A stretch of DNA of 64,000 bases from Vibrio intestinalis (GCF_025195085.2 NZ_JANAVY020000008.1:79260-143259), one strand, 5' to 3'; positions 27,622-36,888 are shown, numbered from the stretch's first letter. Translations and numbers: made by a program. Notes: a model not told the origin generated them from the sequence alone.

Positions 27622-28785
27622 ATGAAGTTGTTTGGCAGTGCCTTAATCTTATCTGGCACCGCTCTTGGAGCAGGTATGTTGGCCATCCCGATGGTACTTG
27701 CACAGTTTGGGTTTATGGTCAGTGCTATTTTGATGCTGGTGATCTTTGTAGGTACGACCTATTCAGCCCTGCTGCTAGCTGAAGCTTGTACCAAAGCTAA
27801 AGACAATGTGGGCATGAGTAGCATCGCTTACCTCACCCTTGGCCGCAAAGGCATGCACTTTATCAACTTCCTGTTTTACCTCTTGCTAGTGTGCATGTTG
27901 ATCGCTTACATCATCGGTATTGGTGATCTGCTGCATAAGATGTTGCTCGACCTCGGCTTAGAACTCTCTCCAAGCCAGTGCTATACAGTGTTCAGCTTAG
28001 TGATGGGTTTTGTCGTCGTCGCGGGTAAAAGCTACATTGATAAGCTCAACCGTGCCTTATTCATCATAATGGTGGTGATGTTGTTTGTTGTGATCGCTTC
28101 GCTTCTAAGCAACGTTCAATGGGATTATCTAAGCCAAGCCAGTAATTTCACCAGTGGCGATGTGGTGCAATACAGCGCCGTGATCTTCACGAGTTTTGCC
28201 TCAATGGTCGTCATTCCTTCTTTGGTGATTTACAACCATGAAGCGAGCGCCAAACAAATTCGCAATATGATTCTGCTGGGTTCGATCATTCCTCTGGTTT
28301 GTTACCTTACATGGCTATTTGCCATCATTGGTAACTTGGGTACAGAGGCAGTGAGCCAGTTCGACAATATTTCTCAACTTATCGCAGCTTTCAGTGGCCA
28401 AGCTGCCATGTTGAAACCGATTATTGCCATTTTCTCTGCACTTGCTTTGGTGACATCGTTCCTTGGTGTGTCGATGGCACTGTTTGATCAAAACAAAGAC
28501 GCATTAACAGAGAATAAGTTGGTGAGCTATGGCTTAACCTTTGTTTTACCGCTCGTGTTGGCGAAACTATTTGCCAATGAGTTCGTAAGCATGCTTGATT
28601 ACGCGGGAATGGTATTGGTGTTCTTAGCGATTTGGGGCCCGCTGGCAATGGTACTTAAAGTAAGAAATCCACACTTTGAACATTTAAATAGAGACAATAC
28701 TTACACTGCGGGCGGCGGTAATATCGCTCTAGTTCTAACCTTCAACTTTGGCGCGCTGATCTTCATCTCTTGGTTCATGGGTTAA
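27622..28785 (+). CDS. Aromatic amino acid permease (TyrP/Mtr family)
   Basis: A 387-residue inner-membrane protein with eleven predicted helices. The N-terminal GSALILSGTALGAGMLAIPM motif is diagnostic of the HAAAP family (tyrosine or tryptophan-proton symport). TyrP-like length (about 400). The ATG at 27622 is annotated, but the only Shine-Dalgarno-like sequence (AAGGG at 27602) is better spaced from a TTG at 27616, which would add two residues. Monocistronic, ended by a strong terminator. Substrate, tyrosine or tryptophan, cannot be fixed. Confidence 0.85.
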   Translation: MKLFGSALILSGTALGAGMLAIPMVLAQFGFMVSAILMLVIFVGTTYSALLLAEACTKAKDNVGMSSIAYLTLGRKGMHFINFLFYLLLVCMLIAYIIGIGDLLHKMLLDLGLELSPSQCYTVFSLVMGFVVVAGKSYIDKLNRALFIIMVVMLFVVIASLLSNVQWDYLSQASNFTSGDVVQYSAVIFTSFASMVVIPSLVIYNHEASAKQIRNMILLGSIIPLVCYLTWLFAIIGNLGTEAVSQFDNISQLIAAFSGQAAMLKPIIAIFSALALVTSFLGVSMALFDQNKDALTENKLVSYGLTFVLPLVLAKLFANEFVSMLDYAGMVLVFLAIWGPLAMVLKVRNPHFEHLNRDNTYTAGGGNIALVLTFNFGALIFISWFMG

Positions 28786-28805
28786 GCATGACCTAAAGGA
28801 TAAGC

Positions 28806-28838
28806 AAAAAAAGAGAGCTGATTTCAGCTCTCTTTTTT
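28806..28838. terminator. Bidirectional terminator
   Basis: AAAAAAGAGAGCTGA and its complement TCAGCTCTCTTTTTT flank a tiny loop. The A- and T-runs allow termination of the permease and of the facing gene at 28845. Confidence 0.9.
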
Positions 28839-28844
28839 CATTTA

Positions 28845-29684
28845 CTAAGCCAAATTGCCCGCTTCTTGATGGGCGTTTCGGTCATGAAGATCGAGTATTA
28901 TCTGAGTCTCCTGATCAACTCTCGTTGAGCCAAAAGAAGCCATATATTTCACTACAGAATATCCCGAAGATGCTGACTGATAACGACTAAGCCATGTCTG
29001 AAACGCTTGTTGCTCAGACTTATCCTCGCGAGGAAAACGACTCGTTGGACGTGATATATTCAAACGCCAAGGCTTAGGTGTCATTCGTGCTCGATAGCAC
29101 TCTTGTTGCTGGCACAAGCGACTATAAAGCGGATCAACATGAAGCGCCTCAAACAAACGTTTTATCACGTCATCATTAGGAGCATAACGCTTATTCGTAA
29201 GGATAAATCGTACGCCAGAATGAGTTTCGTATACTCGAAATGCTAGATGTGGATGCGCTTTTTGATACTTCTCGATCAATGATAAATAATACGACTTATC
29301 TTTAATTTTCCGACCAAAAACTCGCATTAGACGATCAGTAAAACTAGGAGGATAAACGTCAATATCACCAAATACGAGATGACTAGTATTTAAAATGGTT
29401 GCACCATAATTGTTGCGGCTTAATACCGCGATGGTCTCACCCGCTTGAGATTTAACTTCGTCAACAATTTCTTCTTTGACGAAATCAATCCAATAGTCGT
29501 AGTCATCGCCTTTAGAAAAGTCTCCTTGAATAAACGCGCTCATCTTAAAGACTCGGCTTGCGGCACTTTGCTGCGCGGCTTGCTCACTCTCGTTCGATGC
29601 TCCCCATACCATTATATGGTCGTTTCCAAATACCTTTCTATCAACAGACACTCTCTGTTTTTGCCAATATTTTGCGAACTTCAT
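28845..29684 (-). CDS. Conserved protein of unknown function, primase-like signature
   Basis: A 279-residue cytoplasmic protein. The start at 29684 is set by GGAG six bases upstream; an in-frame ATG at 29735 has no ribosome site. I do not recognise the family with certainty. In order it shows HLVFGDIDVYP (a hydrophobic-D-x-D strand), a helix, then FRVYETHSGVRFILTNKRY (in part) and a Cys-containing ECYRARMTPKPWRLN segment. The order DxD, then S-G-x-R/H, then basic motif recalls archaeo-eukaryotic primase-fold enzymes, but the spacing is not canonical. Monocistronic and convergent with the permease. Confidence 0.6.
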   Translation of the reverse strand: MKFAKYWQKQRVSVDRKVFGNDHIMVWGASNESEQAAQQSAASRVFKMSAFIQGDFSKGDDYDYWIDFVKEEIVDEVKSQAGETIAVLSRNNYGATILNTSHLVFGDIDVYPPSFTDRLMRVFGRKIKDKSYYLSLIEKYQKAHPHLAFRVYETHSGVRFILTNKRYAPNDDVIKRLFEALHVDPLYSRLCQQQECYRARMTPKPWRLNISRPTSRFPREDKSEQQAFQTWLSRYQSASSGYSVVKYMASFGSTRVDQETQIILDLHDRNAHQEAGNLA

Positions 29685-29772
29685 ACTAGCCTCCGAGCCC
29701 AGCATACAAACGAAATGCTCATTTGCTGTTTTCATTTATATCGATCGCAAAAACAAAGGAACACATTCACAC

Positions 29773-29862
29773 AGCAAATGCACCGAGGTGTCTTATATAA
29801 ATTAAACCAAATGCTACTTCCATTCAGCATTTGATATTTCGATGTGCGGCATTTGATATTTC
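29773..29862. repeat. Repeated AraC-type operator words upstream of receptor 2
   Basis: GCATTTGATATTTC occurs twice (29827-29840 and 29849-29862) at a 22-bp period. CAAATGCT at 29808-29815 is inverted relative to AGCATTTG at 29826-29833, and GCAAATGC appears again at 29773-29780. Direct repeats two helical turns apart are typical AraC-protein binding sites. The AraC gene at the end of this module is the likely user. Confidence 0.6.
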
Positions 29863-29923
29863 ATCACTACGTTTATTAATAATATTGAGCGCAATTTGTC
29901 ACCAGTCGACATGGAGTCGCTCA

Positions 29924-31990
29924 ATGATTTTGCCCCGCTTACCTTTCGCTTTAACTGCCATTAGCAGTGCGTTTTTAGTCGCGAACATCGCTCAAGCAGA
30001 GCAATCTGCTGATGAAACCTATGTGGTGACAGCTCGTCATTGGCAAGAACCCACATTGCTTGTTCCTGCGAGTGTAGAAAACATGGAGATTGAAGAACGG
30101 AAAGCCAGCCTAGAAACCTTAGAACAACAAACGAGTAATGTTCGTGTTGAGCAATCATCGGTGCAAACTCGTGTCGCTATTCGTGGCAGCACTGGCTACG
30201 ACACGAGCTTGCAACAACCGGTCGGTTACTACCTCGATGATATTGCCTTACCGCTAGGCGGCACTCAGCTACCTGTGCTGTTTAACCTAGAGTCGGTAGA
30301 GGTCATCAAAGGACCACAAGGTGATTTATATGGACGTCATTCAGAAGCCGGTGTCGTCAAATTACAAAGCAAATCTCCAACTTGGCAAACGAGCGTAACG
30401 GCGCAGCTATCCTCGGGTATTACAGATGGTGCCAACGACTATCAGCCATCGAATGTACTCATTTTGCGTGGTAGCAACACATTAATAACCGATACATTGG
30501 CAGGGTCTGTCGCCATACGTGCAGAGCAAACCACAGGGCCACAAATCAACTTACTCGATGGCAATGAAGAAGGTGGAAAGCAAGATAACTTCTCAGGCGC
30601 TATTGGTTTTGATGGGGTAATCGGAGAGAACACCGAATGGCAATGGAGAAGTCATATTAGTCGCCAAAAGCTGGGTAAAGCCCAAATGCGCTACCTCACT
30701 GGTTTAGCGGCAACCGAACGCTTCACGACCAACTACAACAGCGATAGCTTTGAAAACCGAGATTCAGATATTCATTCTCTGCGTATTAACCGTGACTGGA
30801 ATGGATTAACCTTCACCTCAATTACTGGCGGCACACTATTTAAGCGCGACTTTTCAACCGACTTAGACCTGACTCCGGCCCCCATTCCCTCCACCGAAAT
30901 GGACATGCAGGATGAGATGCTATCGCAAGAGTTTCGACTCACTAATGAGCCAGAAAGCCAAGATCTACGCTGGCTTGCAGGCCTGTATTTATACCAACAA
31001 GATAGCGATATAGATTTCACTATTGGCGGCAGCATGATGATGCCCCGTAGCCAGAGGATCACCCATATCGAACAGTCTGGTATTGCTGGATTTGGTCAAC
31101 TCGAATGGCAATTCCAACCAAATTGGGCACTCACCTTAGGCTTACGTGCAGAACACATCAACAAGAGCGGGAAACAGCAAATTAATGGCCTGTTTACGAG
31201 TGATTATCAGGCGGACCTTGACCATACCATTTGGTTGCCTAAAGCAAGTTTGAGCTATCAATTGTCTTCACTAAGCCAGCTCTATTTCACCGCAGCTCAA
31301 GGTTACCTGCCTGCTGGCTACAATTACGCTTCTGCGCAAAATCTCGCTTCGTTCACCTACGATGAAGAAAAGAGCACGAACCTTGAGCTAGGCTATAAAG
31401 CGCTGCTATTAAACAACAAGCTAAGCCTATCTGGTGCGCTGTTCCATATTGAAACCAAAGACAAGCAAATCACCGATCTACAACCTGGTTTTATACAAAC
31501 TATCTCTAACGCAGCACAGACCACCAGCTACGGTTTTGAGTTAGCCGCCGACTACCAATGGAATCAGGCCTTGAACAGTTTTATTCGTTTAGGGTCGATG
31601 AAAACAGAATCGGACCAATACATAGTGCATAGCTTTAATGGGTCTGGCTTTGTTGCCAATGATTTAGCGGGTAACGAATTACCATTAGCGCCTGAGTTTA
31701 CTTACTCGCTTGGTCTTGAGTACTTAACACAGCAAGGTTGGTTCGCAAGAATCATCGGCTCAGGCAGTAGTGAATACTATTTTGATTCTGCCAACACACT
31801 GACTCATCCAAGCTACTTTACCCTTGATGCAGAAATCGGCTATCAATTTAGCCAACTGTCTATCGCATTCAATGTCGACAATGCCTTTGATGAGCATCGT
31901 TACAGCCGCTCCGTTAGCACGCCAACAGGCATCGTGGTTGAAGACAGCCATGAGCGTTACTTTGGCTTAACGATTAAAATGGATTGGTAA
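29924..31990 (+). CDS. TonB-dependent metallophore receptor, second module (FyuA-like)
   Basis: A 688-residue outer-membrane receptor starting at 29924 with GGAG seven bases upstream. The signal peptide ends AQA before Glu-Gln. A TonB-box-like ETYVVTARHW follows, then the plug with VIKGPQGDLYGRHSEAGVV and a barrel with FTAAQGYLPAGYNYASAQN and NLELGYKALLL motifs. These resemble FyuA (yersiniabactin) and FrpA (piscibactin) receptors. The methyltransferase gene starts 2 bases after its stop. The ligand is unknown. Confidence 0.85.
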   Translation: MILPRLPFALTAISSAFLVANIAQAEQSADETYVVTARHWQEPTLLVPASVENMEIEERKASLETLEQQTSNVRVEQSSVQTRVAIRGSTGYDTSLQQPVGYYLDDIALPLGGTQLPVLFNLESVEVIKGPQGDLYGRHSEAGVVKLQSKSPTWQTSVTAQLSSGITDGANDYQPSNVLILRGSNTLITDTLAGSVAIRAEQTTGPQINLLDGNEEGGKQDNFSGAIGFDGVIGENTEWQWRSHISRQKLGKAQMRYLTGLAATERFTTNYNSDSFENRDSDIHSLRINRDWNGLTFTSITGGTLFKRDFSTDLDLTPAPIPSTEMDMQDEMLSQEFRLTNEPESQDLRWLAGLYLYQQDSDIDFTIGGSMMMPRSQRITHIEQSGIAGFGQLEWQFQPNWALTLGLRAEHINKSGKQQINGLFTSDYQADLDHTIWLPKASLSYQLSSLSQLYFTAAQGYLPAGYNYASAQNLASFTYDEEKSTNLELGYKALLLNNKLSLSGALFHIETKDKQITDLQPGFIQTISNAAQTTSYGFELAADYQWNQALNSFIRLGSMKTESDQYIVHSFNGSGFVANDLAGNELPLAPEFTYSLGLEYLTQQGWFARIIGSGSSEYYFDSANTLTHPSYFTLDAEIGYQFSQLSIAFNVDNAFDEHRYSRSVSTPTGIVVEDSHERYFGLTIKMDW

Positions 31991-31992
31991 TA

Positions 31993-32982
31993 ATGACTTT
32001 TGCTAACCAAACCAAAATGTTTGATATGCTGCATCGAGCCCTAGAATGGCCATTGATCGAAGCCGGTTTACGAAGTGGGGTGTTTGACGTACTTGCAACG
32101 CCTCATACCGCTAAGCAGGTTGCCAGCAAGTTTAATTGGCAACTAAACCAAACCACTCTGTATTTGGATGCTTTGGCTAGTTTAAGCGTAATCAGCAAGC
32201 AACAAACGGTCTATCTCATTGCTCCCCAATATTCAGAGCTACTGATATCAAACCAGCCCAAATCGATGGAGTGCACCTTGCTTCATCTTAGCGCAATCAA
32301 GATGACGACAGCTGCCCAAATCCTATCAATGCTAAATAGTGATGAGCCACCTACCCAAGCAGTACATTTCGACGATGCTAACTTTTGGCAACAGTCGACC
32401 GCAAACTTGCGCTCATTCCATCGCAGTTTTGCTAGTGATTACTACGCTGCCCTGCTGCAAAACCAACCCTTTTGGCCACATGTAAACAGCTTTCTAGAAA
32501 TTGGGGCAGGCTCTGATGAGTTAGCTCAAGTTCTTACCTATAGCAATCCCAAACTTGATTACCATATTTTCGATTTGCCCCAAGTGGTTGAACAACTCTC
32601 CCTTCAGTTCAACGGCAACGGGCAAATCATTTTTCATTCCGGCGATTATAACCATACTCAGCTCCCCCAAGGTTATGATCTGCTGTTTGCTTCAATGTCA
32701 CTCTATTACGCTAACGATCTATCGAAGTTGATGAGACAGGCTAAGCAAGCCATCAATGACGGAGGCTGTTTTGTCAGCATTCACGAAGGTTTGACCGAAC
32801 AAAGAACTCAGCCTCGACATCACGTTATTGGTCGATTTATCCCTGCAATGCGTGGTAATGATGTCTCTTTTCAACGTGGCGAAATTGCTCAGCACATGAT
32901 GAAAGCCGGATTTACACAAGTGCACAGCCAAAGTATCACCACCCCATTTGGGCCAATGGAACTCGACATCGCATTCAAATAA
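31993..32982 (+). CDS. SAM-dependent O-methyltransferase-like protein
   Basis: A 329-residue protein starting right after the receptor stop, with GGA inside the receptor's last codons as the ribosome site. Residues 1-95 form a winged-helix dimerisation domain (FDMLHRALEWPLIEAGLRSG) and residues 160-290 a class I methyltransferase fold with the SAM-binding FLEIGAGSDE loop and YDLLFASMSLYYAND strand. This architecture is shared by small-molecule O-methyltransferases of the HIOMT/CrtF type. No biosynthetic genes accompany it, so it may modify an imported metallophore or an aromatic fragment. Confidence 0.75.
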   Translation: MTFANQTKMFDMLHRALEWPLIEAGLRSGVFDVLATPHTAKQVASKFNWQLNQTTLYLDALASLSVISKQQTVYLIAPQYSELLISNQPKSMECTLLHLSAIKMTTAAQILSMLNSDEPPTQAVHFDDANFWQQSTANLRSFHRSFASDYYAALLQNQPFWPHVNSFLEIGAGSDELAQVLTYSNPKLDYHIFDLPQVVEQLSLQFNGNGQIIFHSGDYNHTQLPQGYDLLFASMSLYYANDLSKLMRQAKQAINDGGCFVSIHEGLTEQRTQPRHHVIGRFIPAMRGNDVSFQRGEIAQHMMKAGFTQVHSQSITTPFGPMELDIAFK

Positions 32983-32994
32983 GGAAATATAATA

Positions 32995-34176
32995 ATGCAG
33001 CAGACTCGACCATTACTTTTTGCCTTAATCGCCAATGGCGCTGGCCACGCCTACTTTGCGATTAGTCTACCAACTATAGCGAGAAGTATGACCATGTCGG
33101 ACATCAGTGTAGGCATGATCATGAGTCTATCCGCACTTTTGCTGATCATTACAGCCCCTATTTGGGGTTGGATGTGTGACAAGTTCGGTCGAAAACTGGT
33201 ACTGACCATCGGATTGCTTTCTAGTGCCATCACCACATTTATGTTGGCCATGTTGATCGAGTTCGTTGCGTTACTGCCCGCACTGTTTGCCAACCTGTTG
33301 TTTACGATAAGAGCAGTGCAGGCTGGGTTGAGTGCGGGATTAAAGCCAGCAACCCAAGCGACTGTTAGTGATATCACTCAATCTAACAATCGCATGCAAG
33401 CGATGGGAGTAATGGGAGCAACGTTTGGTGCTGGAACCGTTATTGGCGGCTTAATGGCGGTGCTTAGCGGACAATCTTGGCTCGTCGAAGGTTTTATCGC
33501 TCTTAGCGCAATCATGGCTCTCTCATCGTTTTGGGTTATCGCTAAGCTACCAGAAACTCACAATCAAACCGTCACTGCGACCCGCCACTTTAATCTTAGA
33601 GCTGTTGCGCTCTATTTAGCTTCTACAACGCTCAGCTTGACCATCTATAGCGGCTTACAACCTATCACCAGTTGGATACTGCAAGATCAGTTTGCTCTTA
33701 ATGGAGACCAAACCATTAAGTTTACTGGCGCTATTATGATGAGCAGCATGTTGGCGATGATAATGACTCAAATCGTCTTAAGCCGCTGCAAAACCTTTCA
33801 TTTAGATAAGCAAAGTTCAGTAAGAAAAATCGGTAGCCTGATTTCGTCCATCGCACTGATTGCTTGCGTGTTTAGCTCAAGCACGCCGTTATTCGCTGCT
33901 TCAATGGGGTTATTGGGTATTGGATTGGGCCTGTTCTTACCGGCCAATTTGGCATTAATGACCGAGGCGGTCAGCCATCAACAACAAGGAAAGCTAGCGG
34001 GAATGAACGGGTTATGCCAAGGGCTTGGGCTCGCTCTTGGGCCAATAATGGCCAGCTTAGCCTACCAATATCACTATCAACTTGCCTATTATCTCTCGGC
34101 AGCAGCAATGGGGGCTTTACTGCTAATAACCCAACGTCAGGGCAAACCATCTCAGCAAAACTCCCACTCTATTTAA
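32995..34176 (+). CDS. MFS transporter of the second metallophore module
   Basis: A 393-residue transporter with twelve hydrophobic segments. The loop-2 motif WGWMCDKFGRKLVLT and the related second-half loop place it in the drug/proton-antiporter-like MFS. It starts 12 bases after the methyltransferase stop, with AAGGAA in the gap. Such genes sit beside FyuA-type receptors (compare YbtX) and beside exporters of siderophores. Direction of transport is not visible. Confidence 0.8.
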   Translation: MQQTRPLLFALIANGAGHAYFAISLPTIARSMTMSDISVGMIMSLSALLLIITAPIWGWMCDKFGRKLVLTIGLLSSAITTFMLAMLIEFVALLPALFANLLFTIRAVQAGLSAGLKPATQATVSDITQSNNRMQAMGVMGATFGAGTVIGGLMAVLSGQSWLVEGFIALSAIMALSSFWVIAKLPETHNQTVTATRHFNLRAVALYLASTTLSLTIYSGLQPITSWILQDQFALNGDQTIKFTGAIMMSSMLAMIMTQIVLSRCKTFHLDKQSSVRKIGSLISSIALIACVFSSSTPLFAASMGLLGIGLGLFLPANLALMTEAVSHQQQGKLAGMNGLCQGLGLALGPIMASLAYQYHYQLAYYLSAAAMGALLLITQRQGKPSQQNSHSI

Positions 34177-34177
34177 A

Positions 34178-35125
34178 TCACGTGCAGTTACCCTGCTCAA
34201 TACCTTTACGATACTCAGTTGGCGTAATGCCGTATTGAGACTTAAAGGTTTGAGTAAAGTGGCTGGCACTACTAAAACCACAATTCAGTGCAATATCGGT
34301 AATGGCTTGGTCTGGGTTCGCTAAATAGTTCTTTGCTCTCTCTAAACGGTGCTGACGCAGCCACTCGAATACAGTTTTGCCAAACTGGGATTTAAACTGA
34401 CGATTAAGCCGTGCATGACTCATTCCCGCTTGTTTTGCCAAACTGTCTAAAGATGGAGGCTGAGCCAAGTTCTGGATTAATGCATCAATCACAGGTTGCA
34501 GGTTCGATTCTGATTGTTCATTTTGCGCTTGGTTGACTGGCGTTAACCAACGAGCGATCAATTCTAATGCTCTAGCTTCTGCTAACAACCTATCACTCAC
34601 CGATAGCATCGGATTGCGCACTAGCTCAGCAATCCATTCCTCAGGTGACTGTTGAAACCCAAGCCGAATCATTTGGCTACCACATAGCTGCATAGGTTGC
34701 TCATCAGATTGGTGAAACGCTTGGTTGATTCGCTCGGTGGCGTACTTAATTACCGTCATTTTCGATAACGTGTTTGCTGGAGTAGTCCGCAAAAGTTCAT
34801 CTTTTGCAGTACTCAATAACCAGACATCACCGGGTCTCACGGTACAACCTAACTGAGAAGTAACAAACTCAAACTGGCTGATACCTTCAACACCGAAAAC
34901 CAACAAAGTGGTAGGTTTCGAATAAACAATACGAGAATGGTAAGGATTGGAAAACTGACATTCACTGACAGTACAACTAATGTCAGGACAAATATGAGCA
35001 CTTAAGAACTCTGTTTGTTTAGCCTGTAATGGAAGTGAGTGCTTACGCCATTTTCCTTGTTCCCCAATCGGGCAATCTAAGTATTGGTCATCAATCAACC
35101 AAGGCTTATCTACCGAACTACCCAT
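34178..35125 (-). CDS. AraC-family regulator of the second metallophore module (YbtA-like)
   Basis: A 315-residue AraC protein starting at 35125 with AAGGA seven bases upstream. The C-terminal 100 residues carry the double helix-turn-helix (LDSLAKQAGMSHARLNRQFK, then ITDIALNCGFSSASHFTQTF). The N-terminal sensing domain contains four cysteines, including a CPDISCTVSEC cluster near residues 51-61. Its stop is two bases from the MFS stop, in convergent orientation. A Fur-like box lies 42 bases upstream. Confidence 0.82.
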   Translation of the reverse strand: MGSSVDKPWLIDDQYLDCPIGEQGKWRKHSLPLQAKQTEFLSAHICPDISCTVSECQFSNPYHSRIVYSKPTTLLVFGVEGISQFEFVTSQLGCTVRPGDVWLLSTAKDELLRTTPANTLSKMTVIKYATERINQAFHQSDEQPMQLCGSQMIRLGFQQSPEEWIAELVRNPMLSVSDRLLAEARALELIARWLTPVNQAQNEQSESNLQPVIDALIQNLAQPPSLDSLAKQAGMSHARLNRQFKSQFGKTVFEWLRQHRLERAKNYLANPDQAITDIALNCGFSSASHFTQTFKSQYGITPTEYRKGIEQGNCT

Positions 35126-35166
35126 CCCCACATCCTTGTTACTGCTTCAATAACCAACAATTCTAT

Positions 35167-35181
35167 TGAGAATGGATCTCA
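35167..35181. promoter_or_regulatory. Fur-box-like site upstream of the second AraC gene
   Basis: TGAGAATGGATCTCA has the 7-1-7 arrangement with about four differences from consensus. Its position, immediately upstream of the regulator, mirrors the first metallophore module. Confidence 0.5.
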
Positions 35182-35266
35182 TTTGCAAATCACCAGTAAA
35201 CCTCGGCGAACCATCGTAAATCATAGAACTACACTCTTTACAGTATCAATGGCTCAACAACTGACG

Positions 35267-35294
35267 CAAAAAAATGCCCAGCTTTTGGCTGGGC
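35267..35294 (-). terminator. Terminator of the porin/PTS operon
   Basis: On the minus strand GCCCAGC and GCTGGGC flank a 5-base loop, followed by ATTTTTTT. Located 130 bases after the porin stop. Confidence 0.85.
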
Positions 35295-35375
35295 GAAATA
35301 TTAAAACGACAAGGGATTTTCCTAGGAAAGAAGGGACTAAATTGATGTTTGATTAATTCCATAATTAATCAAGTT

Positions 35376-35413
35376 GCCCACTCACCCTAAGGTGAACAAA
35401 AAGAGGAGTGGGC
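35376..35413. other. Compound hairpin after the porin gene
   Basis: GCCCACTC (35376-35383) pairs with GAGTGGGC (35406-35413), and inside it TCACC-CTAA-GGTGA forms a second hairpin. On the minus-strand transcript it lies 12 bases past the porin stop and upstream of the T-run terminator. Likely an mRNA 3'-end stabiliser; no T-run follows directly. Confidence 0.55.
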
Positions 35414-35424
35414 ATTCACTTCGA

Positions 35425-36843
35425 TTAGAAGTTGTAGATGAACGCTAGCTCGATACGAGCAATGTCATCGCTCGACGTACCTACTACATCACGGGTGTAA
35501 TCACTTTCTAGCGCGTAGTACATATTCACTTCGCTCTTCAGGTTACCCGTTAGGTAGTTATGGAACTGTAGGTAGAACTGAGTGTATGCGTATTTTTCGT
35601 CTGAGTTTTCACCAAACAGCACATCTTGGTTCAACGTGTAGATTGCGTCTTCGGTATTAGCACGCCATGTCGACATGAAACCAGTGATGATGCTTTGTTT
35701 TGGCGAGTATTCGATCACTGAGTAACCACCAAACTGCATCGCGTTACCGTAAGCGCCATCGTGTGCGAAGCCAACTGGGTCGCCTGTCCATAATGGGTTA
35801 AAGGTATTCACTTTATCGCTGTTCGCATCTGAGCCTGATGCGTAGTGCAAGTTCATACCTACGCGGTAGTTCCAATCAGCTTTCCAGTTATAGTTGAAAT
35901 CAGCGTAAGCCATGTAAGCAGAAATATCTTTACCTGCATGATCACCAAACTGGTAAACACCATCGACCATGTAACCGAAGCCTTCACTTACAAAATCATG
36001 AGCATGAATACCCAATACTTGAATATCAACATCACCGTCTGGTGCGTTCACAAAGCTTGAGTTAGTTAGCTCGTTGCTCATTACGTATGCTTGCATCGCA
36101 CCAAAGTCCATACGCCAGTTAGCAAACAGACCGGTCGATTTCTTACCGTTAGTTTTGTCATCCCAGTTGCCTGCGAAACTGCCATCTTCAAACAGTGGGA
36201 ATACTTCTTCACCGTAATAAGCATCAAAGTTGATGCCGTTCACTTTGTACTTCGCGCTCACCGCATTCCAGCTAGATTGCACTGGGGTTGGTTCGCGGTT
36301 CATCATCTGCCATTCGTTTAGGTAGATTTCTTGGCGGCCAAGACGTGTGCTTAGGTATTGCTCACCGTCATCAAGCAATTTGAATTCAGCGAAGAACTGG
36401 TGGAAGTCAGTACCTGCATCGTCTACCGGGCCTGCTGCATCAAGGTTGGTGTAGTTGGTACGAATTTCACCGAACATACGCATCCAATCTTGGTAGGTTA
36501 CATCCGCAGAGAACTGCATGCGTGAACGCAGTTCATTGTCTTTGCGAATGTCAGAGTCATACATGTGATTCCAGCGGTTATCCAAAGCCACTTTTACGTT
36601 ACCAGCAAAAGAGACTTTCCAATCGCCATCTTCTGAAATATCAAGACGCTTAAGTTTTTCAGAGAAGCTCTTATCCGCTTCTGCTAGGTTGTCGACATAG
36701 CTCCAATCTTCGTTAGCACGGTCGCCCCAGAACACAATTGGGCTGCGTTCTGGCCATGTTGAAGTTGGCGTTTCTGCCGCATGTAAAACACCCGAAACAC
36801 ACACTGCAAGTAGAGATAATGAACATTTTGTTAGAGTTTTCAT
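35425..36843 (-). CDS. Outer-membrane porin, alginate-export-like domain
   Basis: A 472-residue outer-membrane protein starting at 36843. A signal peptide ends near VLHAAET (residue 24). The rest alternates short beta-strands and ends in the aromatic strand LAFIYNF. Motifs such as LDDGEQYLSTRLGRQEIYLN and AYADFNYNWKADW resemble the alginate_exp (AlgE-like) porin family, which in marine bacteria form sugar-specific uptake pores. It is the last gene of the PTS operon, so it probably admits that operon's substrate. A stable hairpin separates it from the EIIBC gene. Confidence 0.75.
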   Translation of the reverse strand: MKTLTKCSLSLLAVCVSGVLHAAETPTSTWPERSPIVFWGDRANEDWSYVDNLAEADKSFSEKLKRLDISEDGDWKVSFAGNVKVALDNRWNHMYDSDIRKDNELRSRMQFSADVTYQDWMRMFGEIRTNYTNLDAAGPVDDAGTDFHQFFAEFKLLDDGEQYLSTRLGRQEIYLNEWQMMNREPTPVQSSWNAVSAKYKVNGINFDAYYGEEVFPLFEDGSFAGNWDDKTNGKKSTGLFANWRMDFGAMQAYVMSNELTNSSFVNAPDGDVDIQVLGIHAHDFVSEGFGYMVDGVYQFGDHAGKDISAYMAYADFNYNWKADWNYRVGMNLHYASGSDANSDKVNTFNPLWTGDPVGFAHDGAYGNAMQFGGYSVIEYSPKQSIITGFMSTWRANTEDAIYTLNQDVLFGENSDEKYAYTQFYLQFHNYLTGNLKSEVNMYYALESDYTRDVVGTSSDDIARIELAFIYNF

Positions 36844-36862
36844 CTTATGATTTCCATATTTT

Positions 36863-36888
36863 GGGCACAGGGATCCCGCCCTATGCCC
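36863..36888 (-). promoter_or_regulatory. Intercistronic hairpin between EIIBC and porin
   Basis: GGGCACAGGG and CCCTATGCCC pair at nine of ten positions around a 6-base loop, 20 bases upstream of the porin start on the minus-strand mRNA. No T-run follows. A plausible processing or stability element that lets the porin be expressed differently from the PTS gene. Confidence 0.5.
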
